24,502 nucleotides of DNA, from positions 1 to 24,502 of the forward strand of contig JABXGV010000142.1 in assembly GCA_016550485.1 (NCBI GenBank), given 5' to 3'. Position 1 is the stretch's first letter, and each line of letters opens with the position of its first letter. This document shows, piece by piece, positions 1-7,565 of the stretch. The notes beneath the pieces were generated by a model. The model had not been told where the DNA came from. It worked only from the letters and a program-made list of their open reading frames with translations, and made no database searches. Position numbers and translations under genes: made by a program. Source of the DNA: an archaeon. GTDB taxonomy: Archaea > Asgardarchaeota > Hermodarchaeia > Hermodarchaeales > Hermodarchaeaceae.

Positions 1-767
1 AACTGATGTCCGTCTTGTTTTAGAATTTCTTTTAATCCCTTGTTATGACTCCCAAAAAGAACGAGAATACGGTTCGCGCCCTTCCAACATGAACGTAATT
101 CGGTCCACATTTCATGAATTGGCGATGCCTTGCGAGATGTAGCGATGACAAGGTCATAAATATGGGGTTTATTGAGGAAGTCACTTAGTGACTGTTGTAT
201 GTCTAGGACTTTATATCCCCAGTAAATCTCAGGAGTTGGTGGTGTAGCAGGTTGCGCAGCAAGCATTCCATTAGTCTTTCTCGTAATCGAAACAGTGACT
301 CTACAAGGTATGCGCGAAGACACTAGCTTCAGGAGGGGAAGAGGGTTCTCAACACCAACATCTACGACAAGTTTGCCCTCTTCACGGTAAGCGTATCCTT
401 CACGAATTTCGCCATCAGATAGCTTCCGTGCACGTTTTTCTGTTGGGTGATGTGGAGTACGAAGGGGAGGAAGTACCCCAACTCGTCTTAACTCAGGAAG
501 TTTTCCAAAAAGGTGTTTCCGAAGATATTGAGGTGTTTCGAGATACTCAAGAATACGTGTTATTAGCCGACGCTGGAACCCCTGTTCCCGGCTAGAAACG
601 TCTGAGAAAATAAGAAGCTCACTAACTCGATTGATGGCCGCAGCTCGCGCAATACGACCAATCTGATCCGTTTTTTGAGCTAAATTTGAACAAACATCAA
701 TGAAGGAGGCTGGAATCGCAATAGAGAGGTTCTTTGGTAGTGTTCGAATTGGTGTTCTAGATGACAT
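1..767 (-). CDS. DUF171/SPOUT-type RNA methyltransferase (3' end outside window)
   Basis: An open frame reads from ATG at 765-767 to the window edge without a stop, giving about 255 residues of an incomplete protein that starts MSSRTPIRTLPKNLSIAIPA. The text resembles the archaeal Methyltrn_RNA_3 (DUF171) family, relatives of human SPOUT1, a trefoil-knot SAM-dependent RNA methyltransferase; examples are the HHPTEKRARKL-like segment after the first strand block, and the part near the right end reading RILVLFGSHNKGL, where the SAM-binding knot would begin. The final knot is cut off by the window edge. The start lies 8 nt after the rtcB stop, so it is the third gene of an archease-rtcB operon. 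In many archaea this family is next to rpl3; here it is near rpl3 but on the opposite strand. Target RNA is unknown. Family assignment is by recall of sequence character and context, not by a search. Confidence 0.72.
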   Translation of the reverse strand, partial: MSSRTPIRTLPKNLSIAIPASFIDVCSNLAQKTDQIGRIARAAAINRVSELLIFSDVSSREQGFQRRLITRILEYLETPQYLRKHLFGKLPELRRVGVLPPLRTPHHPTEKRARKLSDGEIREGYAYREEGKLVVDVGVENPLPLLKLVSSRIPCRVTVSITRKTNGMLAAQPATPPTPEIYWGYKVLDIQQSLSDFLNKPHIYDLVIATSRKASPIHEMWTELRSCWKGANRILVLFGSHNKGLKEILKQDGHQ

Positions 768-775
768 CTCTGAGG

Positions 776-2224
776 TCAGCCTTTCACTGTGCCCATTGGA
801 ATCTGGCGCGTGACTTTCAGAGAAATTCCTGCTCCATGGACAGCTTCAATCACCATATGGACATCCTTGTAAGCCTTGGGCGCTTCTTCAGCGAGTAGCT
901 TGGTACTATGAGATTTTATCACTTTACCTGATTGTTCAAGTGAACGTTGAATTTCCCTTCCATGATATTTCCTTGTAGCCGCTCTCCGACCCAATGCACG
1001 TCCAGCACCATGACAGGTAGAACCAAAAGATTCCTTCATCGCCTTATCAGTGCCCACTAATACATATGAAGCGGTTCCCATTGAACCGCCAATTAAAACT
1101 GGTTGTCCAACGGACTGATAGTCGGAGGGAATCAGCGGATTATTCGGTCCGAAGGCGCGAGTAGCCCCCTTCCTATGAATGTAGAGTTTCCGTTTTGAGC
1201 TATTAACTTCATGAGTTTCCAGCTTGCATATGTTGTGACAAACATCATAGACTAGGTGCAGACCGATTTTCTCCCAGTCTTTCCCAAAAACCGTTTCAAA
1301 GCCTTTCCGGATCCAGTGAGTCATGACCTGCCGGTTGCAAAAAGCATAGTTCACTGCTGCCTTCATCGCAGAGAAGTAGGCTTGCCCCTCTGGCGACGTG
1401 GTTGGTGCGCAGACAAGTTGTCTATCAGGCAACCAGATTTTATACTTCTGCGCAGCCACCTCCATGCTCTTCAGGTAATCAGATGCGACTTGATGACCGA
1501 AACCGCGGGAACCACAATGTAGCATCACAACTACTTTCCCCTTTTCCAGACCAAAACGGGAGGCAGCTTCTTCACTAAAAACCTCATCAACTACTTGGAC
1601 CTCAAGGTAATGGTTACCCGCGCCTAGAGTACCAAGCTGGGGGCGTCCACGTTCGAGCGCTTTCTGCGAAAGCCCTGGTAATCCTGTTGCAGCGCCTTCC
1701 ATATTGCCCTTTTCTTCACAATGTTCCAAATCTGCCTCAACCCCGCGGTCATTATCTACTGCCCACCGTGCACCTAGTTTTAGAACACTCTCTAAATCAG
1801 AATTGCTTAACCGAATCTTTCCCTTTGATCCAACGCCAGCAGGTACTCGTCTAAATAATTCCTCCATAAGCTGATGGAGTTTAGGTTTAACTTCACTCTG
1901 AGTTAGATTAGTACGAATTAACCGTACGCCACAGTTGATATCAAACCCAGTCATACCCGCTGAGATCACACCCTCCTCTGCGTCAAAGGCACCCACGGCT
2001 CCCATGGGAAGGCCATATCCCCAATGGAAGTCAGGCATTGCTAAGACGGGTTCGATTACACCTGGAAGACAGGCGACGTTAGTAAGTTGTTCTACTGCGC
2101 TATCTTCTGCCTGTTGGACAACTCGGCGGGACCCAACAATCATAGCGCCAACTCTCATCTTGGGGCGTGCTGTCTTGTCGAGCCAGAAATGGAACTCATC
2201 TAGCTGTTTCAGTTTCTCTTTCAT
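776..2224 (-). CDS. rtcB: RtcB tRNA/RNA ligase
   Basis: RtcB joins 2',3'-cyclic phosphate or 3'-phosphate RNA ends to 5'-OH ends, using GTP and Mn2+, and ligates tRNA exons after archaeal intron removal. The 482-residue length is the family norm. The metal and catalytic set is visible: D95 and C98 in GFDINCGV, H205 in GAGNH, H236 in LHCGSRG, H330 in YDVCHN, and the guanylylated histidine H405 in STCHGAGR. No intein interrupts it, although rtcB is a known intein host. The ATG start is supported by GGTGATC four bases upstream. It sits 26 nt after archease and 8 nt before the SPOUT gene, so co-transcription is likely. Nothing is missing; identification is firm. Confidence 0.97.
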   Translation of the reverse strand: MKEKLKQLDEFHFWLDKTARPKMRVGAMIVGSRRVVQQAEDSAVEQLTNVACLPGVIEPVLAMPDFHWGYGLPMGAVGAFDAEEGVISAGMTGFDINCGVRLIRTNLTQSEVKPKLHQLMEELFRRVPAGVGSKGKIRLSNSDLESVLKLGARWAVDNDRGVEADLEHCEEKGNMEGAATGLPGLSQKALERGRPQLGTLGAGNHYLEVQVVDEVFSEEAASRFGLEKGKVVVMLHCGSRGFGHQVASDYLKSMEVAAQKYKIWLPDRQLVCAPTTSPEGQAYFSAMKAAVNYAFCNRQVMTHWIRKGFETVFGKDWEKIGLHLVYDVCHNICKLETHEVNSSKRKLYIHRKGATRAFGPNNPLIPSDYQSVGQPVLIGGSMGTASYVLVGTDKAMKESFGSTCHGAGRALGRRAATRKYHGREIQRSLEQSGKVIKSHSTKLLAEEAPKAYKDVHMVIEAVHGAGISLKVTRQIPMGTVKG

Positions 2225-2250
2225 CTTCGATCACCATCATGTTCGTTCAT

Positions 2251-2724
2251 TCAAACATCTACGACCACTGTAGCCTCGTATCTGTTATCAATTTTTTCCA
2301 AGCGGAACCGGTGAAACGTGACTGCTTTGACGTGGGTTGTTCGCTCTTGAGGTTTTAGGCTGCCACGTGCTAACCCGGTAAGGTGTAGGTTTCCCTCTTC
2401 ATCGCGCTCGATTGCTGTGATATTGAAGTCTGCAAAGAATATGTACCTGACCTCGAATTCAAATAACAGGTTTGACAGCCAGTCGAAAAGTAGAAGTTCC
2501 TCGGAAGCTCCCATTGCTTCTACTACTACTTCTTCCTCGAGTTTTACTTCTTCTAGGTCAAACATTATACCAAACATCGCCATCGCTGCATGCTTGAAGA
2601 CTTCCGGTAAATCCTTTCCATAGGCTCGAAACATTTGATCCGAGGTGACATCATCAAAATATTCAAACTGCAACGCTCTAAACCCGATCCCTGCTTGATA
2701 ACTCCTGCAATGGTACCTTTTCAT
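2251..2724 (-). CDS. Archease, RtcB-activating protein
   Basis: Archease speeds guanylylation and turnover of RtcB. The diagnostic N-terminal block is FEYFDDVTSDQMFRAYGKDL, with the acidic metal-site residues in DDVTSD; after it comes a helix with the AA-M-F pattern, and the protein ends in VVVDV, carrying the C-terminal aspartate. The called ATG gives 157 residues, about 18 more than the usual start just before the FEYFDD strand. An in-frame TTG (GCG TTG CAG TTT GAA) would give the standard length, but neither start has a strong Shine-Dalgarno, so the true N-terminus is open. The gene directly precedes rtcB, the classic functional pair, and follows tRNA-Ser by only 50 nt on the same strand. 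Confidence 0.9.
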   Translation of the reverse strand: MKRYHCRSYQAGIGFRALQFEYFDDVTSDQMFRAYGKDLPEVFKHAAMAMFGIMFDLEEVKLEEEVVVEAMGASEELLLFDWLSNLLFEFEVRYIFFADFNITAIERDEEGNLHLTGLARGSLKPQERTTHVKAVTFHRFRLEKIDNRYEATVVVDV

Positions 2725-2774
2725 TTACCTACTTTAAGATTGGTAATTTCGCATTACGAGCCATAGAGGGGTGG

Positions 2775-2890
2775 CGCCGGGAGAGGGATTTGAACCCCCG
2801 AGACTATAAAGTCATGGGCTAGCAGGGGCAAGGGACATAGTTGTACCTCGACCACTCAAGGCCCACGCCGTACCGCTAGGCTATCCCGGC
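2775..2890 (-). tRNA. tRNA-Ser(UGA) with a 34-nt intron
   Basis: Read on the minus strand, GCCGGGA pairs with TCCCGGC (7 bp acceptor), GCC/GGC form the D stem, TGGGC/GCCCA the anticodon stem, GACT-TTAT-AGTC a long variable arm, and GGGGG/CCCTC with TTCAAAT the T arm. The discriminator base is G. The long variable arm, G73 and anticodon TGA in the loop C-T-TGA-G-A all point to serine. The gene is 116 nt while the mature parts total 82, leaving 34 nt between positions 37 and 38, the canonical archaeal intron site; the intron runs from about 2816 to 2849 on the plus strand and contains a CGAGG/CCTTG helix. I could not draw a perfect bulge-helix-bulge, so a relaxed motif is likely. CCA is not encoded. 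Confidence 0.9.
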
Positions 2891-2918
2891 GATTTCTTCT
2901 TGATCCATGCTACTTTTG

Positions 2919-2928
2919 ATTAATAATT
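2919..2928 (-). promoter_or_regulatory. Possible TATA box for tRNA-Ser
   Basis: The minus strand carries TTATTAAT about 28 nt before the tRNA 5' end, the right distance for an archaeal TATA box starting just upstream of the tRNA. No clear BRE is visible. The same promoter could also drive archease and rtcB, because no TATA element is seen in the 50 nt between the tRNA and archease. Confidence 0.4.
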
Positions 2929-3030
2929 GATGTTTAAAGCAATATTGGTCTTGGAATGAAAAGTGTAATATTAGTAATTATCAATCGCGCTATCTCTTAG
3001 TGTGATGTCTTGCTAGATTTCTTGTCGAAA

Positions 3031-3040
3031 AGCTTAAATG
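3031..3040 (+). promoter_or_regulatory. TATA box and BRE candidate for the rpl3 operon
   Basis: CGAAAAGCTTAAATGATG lies about 95 nt before the rpl3 ATG. CGAAA looks like a BRE and CTTAAAT like a TATA box; initiation would fall near 3062, giving a leader of about 70 nt. That leader holds two mutually exclusive stems, GCGA/TCGC (3069-3072 with 3077-3080) and GCGACA/TGTCGC (3069-3074 with 3094-3099), which could serve control of the operon. Confidence 0.45.
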
Positions 3041-3132
3041 ATGTGGACAGCTTCGAAGCGGTTGCTCGGCGACATTTCGCTCGTAAACCAGTTTGTCGCT
3101 ACAATAATTAATCACTCTAGGTAGTGGTGTCA

Positions 3133-4134
3133 ATGGGTCATCGCAAGCAAAGTGCTCCGCGCCATGGAAGCCTCACATACCGCCCCCGCAAACGTGCTAG
3201 TCGAATCACTGGTCGTATTCGTACTTGGCCTAGCCAAACAGGAGACCCAAAAATCATAGGTTTTGCGGGATACAAGGTAGGGATGACCCATGTAATTGTC
3301 ACTGACAACAGGACGACAAGTCCTTGGTATGGTCGGGAGATTAGTCGTGCCGTGACGATTGTTGATACGCCTCCTATGCTTGTAGCAGCAATACGAGGGT
3401 ATCGGCCGGCAGAGCATGCATTACAAGTGGCGGGTGAGTGTTGGGCGGAAAAGATGCCAAAGGACTTTCAACGCTTACTCCAGTGGCCTGACAAGTATGA
3501 CGCTAAGGCTGCGCTAGATAAATTCACAAAGATGCAGGACAAGTTTGATGAGCTTAGGGTTCTTCTAATGACGCAGCCGCGCCAAGCGGGTGTTAGTCGA
3601 AAGAAACCCGAACTTATTGAGTGTGCAGTAGCTGGGGGTGCGCTGCTTGATAGAGTTGAATATGCGAAGAAGCTCTTGGGTCAGGAAATCCGGGTTCGTG
3701 ACCTTTTTCAAGCTGGTCATTATGTCGATGTAACTGCGGTAACGAAGGGTAAAGGCTGGCAGGGAGTTGTCAAGAGGTTTGGGGTTGCGAAGCTTCCTCA
3801 TAAGTCAAGGAAGAGAGTTCGTGCGGTAGGTACTCTTGGTCCATGGCATCCTGCACGGATAATGTATACTACTCCTAGGGCTGGGCAGATGGGGTATCAC
3901 CAACGAACTGAATACAATAAATTCATCTTTAGAATCGGTGAGAAAAGTGATGACATCACACCCTCTGGTGGATTCCCACACTATGGGCTGATTCGCTCAG
4001 ATTTTCTTCTCATTGACGGATCCATTCCAGGACCCGCTAAACGGCTTGTTCGTCTACGCGCACCAATCCGTCCATCAATGGTCCCCGATAAAGCCCCAGA
4101 CCTATTATACATCAGCACTAAACCTAAGAAGTAG
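3133..4134 (+). CDS. rpl3: Large-subunit ribosomal protein uL3
   Basis: uL3 is an early-assembly protein of the large subunit near the peptidyl-transferase centre. The protein begins MGHRKQSAPRHGSLTYRPRK, the typical archaeal/eukaryal uL3 start, and has the GFAGYKVGMTHV block, the KGKGWQGVVKRFG block and the GPWHPARIMYTTPRAGQMGYHQRTE-type loop region (the tip that reaches the catalytic centre). At 333 residues it is of archaeal length. I prefer ATG 3133 over the in-frame GTG codons at 3124 and 3127 because it matches the conserved N-terminus and has GGTAGTGGTG just upstream. It opens a four-gene ribosomal operon, with rpl4 starting within about 20 nt of its stop. Confidence 0.97.
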   Translation: MGHRKQSAPRHGSLTYRPRKRASRITGRIRTWPSQTGDPKIIGFAGYKVGMTHVIVTDNRTTSPWYGREISRAVTIVDTPPMLVAAIRGYRPAEHALQVAGECWAEKMPKDFQRLLQWPDKYDAKAALDKFTKMQDKFDELRVLLMTQPRQAGVSRKKPELIECAVAGGALLDRVEYAKKLLGQEIRVRDLFQAGHYVDVTAVTKGKGWQGVVKRFGVAKLPHKSRKRVRAVGTLGPWHPARIMYTTPRAGQMGYHQRTEYNKFIFRIGEKSDDITPSGGFPHYGLIRSDFLLIDGSIPGPAKRLVRLRAPIRPSMVPDKAPDLLYISTKPKK

Positions 4135-4154
4135 ATGAAGTGGAGGCAAGAGAA

Positions 4155-4943
4155 GTGGCTAGCGTGAAAGTTCTCTCGTTGGATGGCGAGAGTAAGGGAA
4201 CCGTAAAACTTCCATCAATATTTGACACGCCATTAAGGCGGGATATAATCCGACGCGCAGTGTTAGCACAACAATCCGCAGGTTATCAACGAAAGGGCGT
4301 CAACCCGAGAGCCGGCAAGCGAACCAGCGCTGAGTCTTGGGGAGTTGGTCATGGGCAATCACGAATCCCTCGTCGAAAAGGTGGGGGATATCAATCTGCT
4401 CAACACGGAGCTTTTGCCCCCTCGACTGTTGGAGGGCGCCGCACTCATCCACCTGAATCGGCGAAAAATCCCTTGGAACGAATCAACAAGAAAGAGCGTC
4501 GATTCGCTATATGCTCCGCTATTGCTGCTACGGCAAGAACTGATATAGTTACGGCGCGAGGACACATCTTCACAGCTGAGGAACTCCCTCTCGTAGTTGT
4601 GGATAAATTACAAGGACTCCAAACCACAGCTGAGGTAAAGGCAGCCCTTGAGGCTCTTGGTTTGTGGAATGATGTTCTCAGATCCAAAAGCGGAGTTAAA
4701 ATCCGGGGCGGTGCAGCACGTAGACGTGGTCGGAAGTACCGGCGACCAGTGGGCCCTCTTATTGTAATCTCAGAAGACCAAGGCATCCGGAGGGCTGCTA
4801 GAAACCTTCCTGGTGTAAACGTCGAATATGTAACCAAGTTGAGCGCCGAAATGCTGGCTCCAGGAACGCATCCAGGCCGGCTAACGCTCTGGACGAAATC
4901 AGCCATTAACCAACTTGGGACTGGGCTCTTTGGATGTGAATGA
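4155..4943 (+). CDS. rpl4: Large-subunit ribosomal protein uL4
   Basis: uL4 binds 23S rRNA and lines the exit tunnel. The signature is the tunnel loop with GYQRKGVNPRAGKRTSAESW followed by GVGHGQSRIPRRKGGGYQSA, and the archaeal motif KNPLERINKKERRFA. The frame is open from a GTG at 4140, but the GTG at 4155 (GTG GCT AGC GTG AAA) is placed eight bases after a good GGAGG at 4142-4146, whereas 4140 has no ribosome-binding site; I choose 4155 (262 residues). The end overlaps rpl23 by four bases (ATGA), so the two are translationally coupled. Confidence 0.95.
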   Translation: MASVKVLSLDGESKGTVKLPSIFDTPLRRDIIRRAVLAQQSAGYQRKGVNPRAGKRTSAESWGVGHGQSRIPRRKGGGYQSAQHGAFAPSTVGGRRTHPPESAKNPLERINKKERRFAICSAIAATARTDIVTARGHIFTAEELPLVVVDKLQGLQTTAEVKAALEALGLWNDVLRSKSGVKIRGGAARRRGRKYRRPVGPLIVISEDQGIRRAARNLPGVNVEYVTKLSAEMLAPGTHPGRLTLWTKSAINQLGTGLFGCE

Positions 4944-5206
4944 AAGTGGATCCATACCGTGTTATAATCCGAATGATGATTACCGAGAGAGCATCGGAGA
5001 TTGTTGAGAGAGAGAACAGGTTGACTTTCCTAGTTCGCCGAACAGCAACGAAGGGGCAAATTCGACAAGCGGTTGAAGAATTGTATGAGGTCAAGGTAAT
5101 CAAAGTGAATACGATGATTACACCGCAGGGTCAGAAAAAAGCCTTGGTAAAACTGGCTCCAGAACACAACGCAGCGGATCTTGCAGTTAAATTGGGTCTC
5201 TTTTAG
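4940..5206 (+). CDS. rpl23: Large-subunit ribosomal protein uL23
   Basis: uL23 sits at the tunnel exit and is the docking site for signal recognition particle and other exit factors. The 88-residue protein has the family pattern: TERASEIVERENRLTFLVRR, then KGQIRQAVEELYEVKVIKVN and the PQGQKKALVKL beta strand. Length is standard for archaea. Its ATG overlaps the rpl4 stop, and rpl2 follows after 15 nt. Confidence 0.95.
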   Translation: MKVDPYRVIIRMMITERASEIVERENRLTFLVRRTATKGQIRQAVEELYEVKVIKVNTMITPQGQKKALVKLAPEHNAADLAVKLGLF

Positions 5207-5221
5207 AAGGAAGGATACGAA

Positions 5222-5953
5222 ATGGGTAAAAGAATATACGTACAACGCCGGGGGCGTGGAAGTCCTACTTTCAGGGCACTCACGCATCGTAGAAGGGGCG
5301 CAGTGAAATATCCTCCGCTTATCCTTATGGGACGTAAGGGATATCTCGTCGCAAGAGTCGAAGACTTAGTTCATGAATCAGGACGAGGTTGTCCGATTGC
5401 TCTACTACGACTAGAAGGCGGCGAAACCTATCCTACACTAGTTCCAGAAGGTACCGCAGTTGGCCAACAAATCCTCATTGGTCCTAAAGCAGGCATTCGA
5501 GCTGGTCATATTCTTCCTCTAGGTAAGATTCCTGAAGGCACTCCGATTTTTAATATCGAAGGACAGCCGGGTGATGGTGGTAAATTCGTCCGGGCTGGGG
5601 GAACCTACGCGACAATCCTAACCCGTGGTCGCGGGAAAACCTTTGTTCGTCTTCCTTCAGGAAAAACTAGAGCATTTAGCTCCACTTGCCGTGCAAGCAT
5701 TGGTGTTGTCTCTGGTGGCGGGCGCCTAGAGAAACCCTTTGTCAAAGCAGGCAACAAACACAAGATGAAACGAGCAAAGGGCCACACCTACCCGAAGGTA
5801 CGTGGCGTTGCAATGAATGCTTGCAGCCACCCACATGGAGGCGGGGCTAAACAGCGTCCAGGCGGACCCAGCTCTGTCTCTCGCACAACGCCGCCCGGTC
5901 GTAAAGTTGGACTAATAGCTCCAAAGAGAACAGGGCGAAAGAAGCGCGGATAG
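5222..5953 (+). CDS. rpl2: Large-subunit ribosomal protein uL2
   Basis: uL2 is essential for subunit joining and for the peptidyl-transferase centre. The 243-residue protein has the archaeal start MGKRIYVQRRGRGSPTFRA, the AGRGRP-like charged N-terminus, and the conserved C-terminal segment VAMNACSHPHGGG with the histidine long linked to peptidyl transfer. GAAGGA lies a few bases before the ATG. It is the last gene of this cluster: the usual next genes rps19, rpl22 and rps3 do not follow, and a convergent gcvPB begins 61 nt downstream. Confidence 0.97.
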   Translation: MGKRIYVQRRGRGSPTFRALTHRRRGAVKYPPLILMGRKGYLVARVEDLVHESGRGCPIALLRLEGGETYPTLVPEGTAVGQQILIGPKAGIRAGHILPLGKIPEGTPIFNIEGQPGDGGKFVRAGGTYATILTRGRGKTFVRLPSGKTRAFSSTCRASIGVVSGGGRLEKPFVKAGNKHKMKRAKGHTYPKVRGVAMNACSHPHGGGAKQRPGGPSSVSRTTPPGRKVGLIAPKRTGRKKRG

Positions 5954-5990
5954 GCATGCTAGAACTCACTCAAGTTGACTCTAATTGCTG

Positions 5991-6010
5991 AAAAACATAC
6001 GAATTGTATG
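5991..6010 (-). terminator. Hairpin plus T-run terminator for gcvPAB
   Basis: On the minus strand, just after the gcvPB stop, CATAC-AATTC-GTATG forms a 5-bp stem and is followed by TTTTT. Archaeal termination needs mainly the oligo-T tract, which is present. On the plus strand there is no T-run, so it should act only on gcvPAB. Confidence 0.5.
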
Positions 6011-6014
6011 CTTG

Positions 6015-7562
6015 TCAAGCTTGTGTAGTGGATTGTGACTTCGACCTCTTTTGGTACATACGCCAGGAGAGAGCCATTGTACGTGGGTGTGCGGCTCTTA
6101 CTTCATCTAAGCGGCTGGCAGCTGTGTGTTGAGGACTACGACTTACTAAATCAGGATTGTCGTAAGCTTGTTCCGCAATTTCACGGAGGGCTTCTATGAA
6201 GCGATCCAACTCCTCTTTGCTGAAGGTTTCAGTTGGCTCAATCATAAGAGCCTCTTCGACGATCGCGGGGAAATAGAAAGTTGGTGCATGGAGTCCACGG
6301 TCCAGGAGGGCTTTCGCTACATCACGGGCACTAATCCCTGTATCGCGTAGAAGCGGCTTCGCGCTAATCACTATTTCATGCATTCGCCAAGTGTCAGGTG
6401 CAAATGGAATAGAGTATCCTCCTACACCCTCTAGGCATTTCATGATGTAGTTTGCGTTAAGGACAGCATGCTCTGCTGCTGCTTTCAACCCTAGGCTTCC
6501 CATATGTAGTATGTATGCATAGGATTTCAGTAAAACAAGGACATTTCCCAGATATCCGTGGACGCGTCCGATTGATTTTGGACGTTCCTTGTCGAGGTAA
6601 TACTTCGTTCCATCAAAGGAAACAAGGGGAGTGGGTAAGAAGGGCGATAATGCTCCCTTAACACCTATTGGTCCAGCACCAGGTCCACCGCCGCCATGAG
6701 GTGTTGCAAAGGTTTTATGGAGGTTTAGGTGCACAATGTCGAACCCCATATCTCCTGGGCGAACACGTCCTAGGTTAGCGTTTAGATTTGCACCATCGTA
6801 ATAGAGAAGCCCTCCTACGTCGTGTATGATTTCGGAGATGGATTCGATTTTTTGTTCGAAGAGACCAAGAGTATTAGGATTAGTTAACATCAATCCAGCG
6901 GTTCGTTTTGACACGGCGGACTGGAGTGCCTGTAAATCTACTTGCCCGTCATTGTTTGAGGGCACAACTACAACGTTAAATCCTGCCATAGCTGCGCTAG
7001 CTGGGTTTGTTCCGTGAGCGGAATCGGGGACAATGATTTCTCTTCGAGTAGCTAATTCGTCGTTTTCAGCATGATATGCCCTTATTATAAGGGCTCCCGC
7101 AAATTCGCCATGGGCACCAGCTGCAGGTTGAAGAGAAATCTGATTCATTCCAGTAATCTCTGCAAGCCATTGCTTTAACTCGTAGAGAATCTGTAATATG
7201 CCCTGAATCTCTGATTCATCTTGTTGTGGGTGTAGCCAAGAGAAATAGGGGTTTTGTACAATTCTCTCGTTTATTGGAGGGTTATACTTCATTGTGCAGC
7301 TGCCTAGTGGATATAGTCCAAGATCCACACAATAATTCATCTGTGAAAGACGTACAAAGTGCTGCAAGACCTCGGGCTCTGAGAGTTCCGGAAGCTCTGG
7401 TGGCGTTTGCCGTCTTAGAGTCGGAGGGATAGACTCTATCGGTTTAGGTAAAGCCTTCTGCACCTCTTTCTCGACTGCAGGCAAAGAATATGCTATTGTA
7501 CCTATTTTCGACCTTTCGAAAACTAGAGGCTCATTCCAACGCGCTTGACGAAACCCGCTCAT
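6015..7562 (-). CDS. gcvPB: Glycine dehydrogenase (decarboxylating), subunit 2 (P protein)
   Basis: This PLP-containing half of the glycine cleavage P protein decarboxylates glycine and passes the aminomethyl group to the lipoyl arm of GcvH. The PLP lysine is K283 in NLHKTFATPHGGGG, followed by the glycine-rich loop; DSAHGTNPASAAMAGF at about 180-195 and LGSCTMKYNP at about 86-95 are also typical. The 515 residues fit split-type P proteins, slightly extended at the C-terminus with a charged tail. It starts three bases after the gcvPA stop, so the heterodimer subunits are made together. No gcvT or gcvH is present in the window. Confidence 0.96.
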   Translation of the reverse strand: MSGFRQARWNEPLVFERSKIGTIAYSLPAVEKEVQKALPKPIESIPPTLRRQTPPELPELSEPEVLQHFVRLSQMNYCVDLGLYPLGSCTMKYNPPINERIVQNPYFSWLHPQQDESEIQGILQILYELKQWLAEITGMNQISLQPAAGAHGEFAGALIIRAYHAENDELATRREIIVPDSAHGTNPASAAMAGFNVVVVPSNNDGQVDLQALQSAVSKRTAGLMLTNPNTLGLFEQKIESISEIIHDVGGLLYYDGANLNANLGRVRPGDMGFDIVHLNLHKTFATPHGGGGPGAGPIGVKGALSPFLPTPLVSFDGTKYYLDKERPKSIGRVHGYLGNVLVLLKSYAYILHMGSLGLKAAAEHAVLNANYIMKCLEGVGGYSIPFAPDTWRMHEIVISAKPLLRDTGISARDVAKALLDRGLHAPTFYFPAIVEEALMIEPTETFSKEELDRFIEALREIAEQAYDNPDLVSRSPQHTAASRLDEVRAAHPRTMALSWRMYQKRSKSQSTTQA

Positions 7563-7565
7563 AAG

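Noticed and set aside
4445..4906. Long antisense open frames inside rpl4 and similar ones in rtcB, gcvP and the thermosome gene.
   Set aside because: They lie wholly inside well-identified genes, have no family character and no ribosome-binding sites, and are shadows of codon bias.
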